15,691 bases of DNA from Chitinophaga pinensis (lineage in GTDB: Bacteria; Bacteroidota; Bacteroidia; NS11-12g; UBA9320). The first letter of the stretch is position 1; every line of letters starts with the position of its first letter. Location: NCBI GenBank assembly GCA_945890595.1, contig CAMDCQ010000040.1, positions 1 to 15,691 of the forward strand. Direction: 5' to 3'. The notes beneath the pieces are model-generated. The model saw only the letters and a program-made list of their open reading frames with translations, was not told the origin of the DNA and did no database searches. This document shows, piece by piece, positions 15,120 through 15,691 of this stretch. The position numbers and the translations under genes are program-made.

Positions 15120-15691
15120 TTTGTTACTTTTTTAGAGGTTAAGTATGGTTGATATAAGGTCATATACTCGTCTAGCATAGAGTTTACACCCTTTGCAGTG
15201 ATAGTTGCCCCACTAATACCATCTACCTTTTGTGGATCGCTATCATAGTTAGTACCCTCGCCTTTTTGAAAGTCTGGTGCATTAACAGAGGAAGATTCGA
15301 ACGCTAATTTTTTTCCTATAAAACGACCTTGAATATCAGCATCATTGATACGAGCACCTAGACCTGCGGTTTCACCCTTATGGTCAAAAACGATACCTTG
15401 TATAGTTTCAGCATCACCATCTATAGCCACATACGCCCATATATTATCCCATAATCCATTACCATAGGTTGGTAGCACAAACGATTCTACTTCTGCAGGA
15501 TTGTCTTTTTTACCTACTACATATACAGGTAATATTCTATCTGCTATTGGCTTTTTATATTCTTTAAATGTAGAAATTTTAGCCTCATCTTCTTGTACCG
15601 CCACTCCTTTCGCATTCACCACTTCTACTTTTACAACTTTGTTATAAAGTTCGGTTACCTGTGGGCCTGTCAAACCATCTATACTTGTTTG
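15116..15691 (-). CDS. nqrC: Na+-translocating NADH:quinone reductase subunit C, 5' end missing
   Basis: NqrC carries a covalent FMN on a periplasmic domain and relays electrons within the sodium pump. The open frame reaches the right edge without a start, so 191 C-terminal residues are present of roughly 250; the N-terminal membrane helix lies outside the window. The visible part has GNGLWDNIWAYVAI, HKGETAGLGARI and the flavin-attachment motif DGISGATIT, whose Thr (codon at 15203-15205) is the expected ApbE target. The stop codon overlaps the nqrD start by four bases. nqrA and nqrB should lie beyond the right edge, and the operon promoter with them. Confidence 0.96.
   Translation of the reverse strand, partial: QTSIDGLTGPQVTELYNKVVKVEVVNAKGVAVQEDEAKISTFKEYKKPIADRILPVYVVGKKDNPAEVESFVLPTYGNGLWDNIWAYVAIDGDAETIQGIVFDHKGETAGLGARINDADIQGRFIGKKLAFESSSVNAPDFQKGEGTNYDSDPQKVDGISGATITAKGVNSMLDEYMTLYQPYLTSKKVTK

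Overview
This is about 15.7 kb of AT-rich DNA from the chromosome of a Bacteroidota bacterium, most likely a marine or aquatic member of the Flavobacteriia. The indications are a type IX secretion plug protein, a LytS/LytTR-type two-component pair, an RNF/NQR-type sodium pump, weak or absent Shine-Dalgarno sequences, and several copies of the Bacteroidota -7 promoter element TAnnTTTG just upstream of genes. It looks like core chromosome. I see no insertion sequence, integrase, prophage gene, CRISPR array or rRNA. No gap between genes exceeds 300 bases.

Nearly everything is on the minus strand, so the layout reads right to left. At the right edge is the downstream part of a Na+-translocating NADH:quinone reductase operon: nqrC (5' end cut by the window edge), nqrD, nqrE and nqrF. 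It is followed after 20 bases by apbE, the flavin transferase that attaches FMN covalently to NqrB and NqrC. A strong intrinsic-terminator-like hairpin lies inside the first codons of apbE. Next come pepT (peptidase T), a small secreted or outer-membrane beta-rich protein, and a two-gene ABC transporter of unknown substrate (ATPase plus an eight-helix membrane protein).

In the middle, one gene lies alone on the plus strand. It encodes a 69-residue membrane protein with four cysteines that resembles NqrM, the factor needed to mature the NQR complex. If that is right, three parts of one system (the pump, the FMN transferase and the iron-site maturation factor) lie within 9 kb but in at least two transcription units.

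To the left are a small single-span membrane protein, then a sensor kinase/LytTR response regulator pair translationally coupled to mazG, a T9SS plug protein (DUF5103), and dprA-queA, whose stop and start codons abut. A partial tRNA, probably tRNA-Ala(GGC), runs off the left edge.

The main observations for follow-up are the terminator embedded in the apbE coding start, the displaced and nearly leaderless NqrM-like gene, and the uncharacterised ABC pair whose ATPase has Gln at the switch-histidine position.
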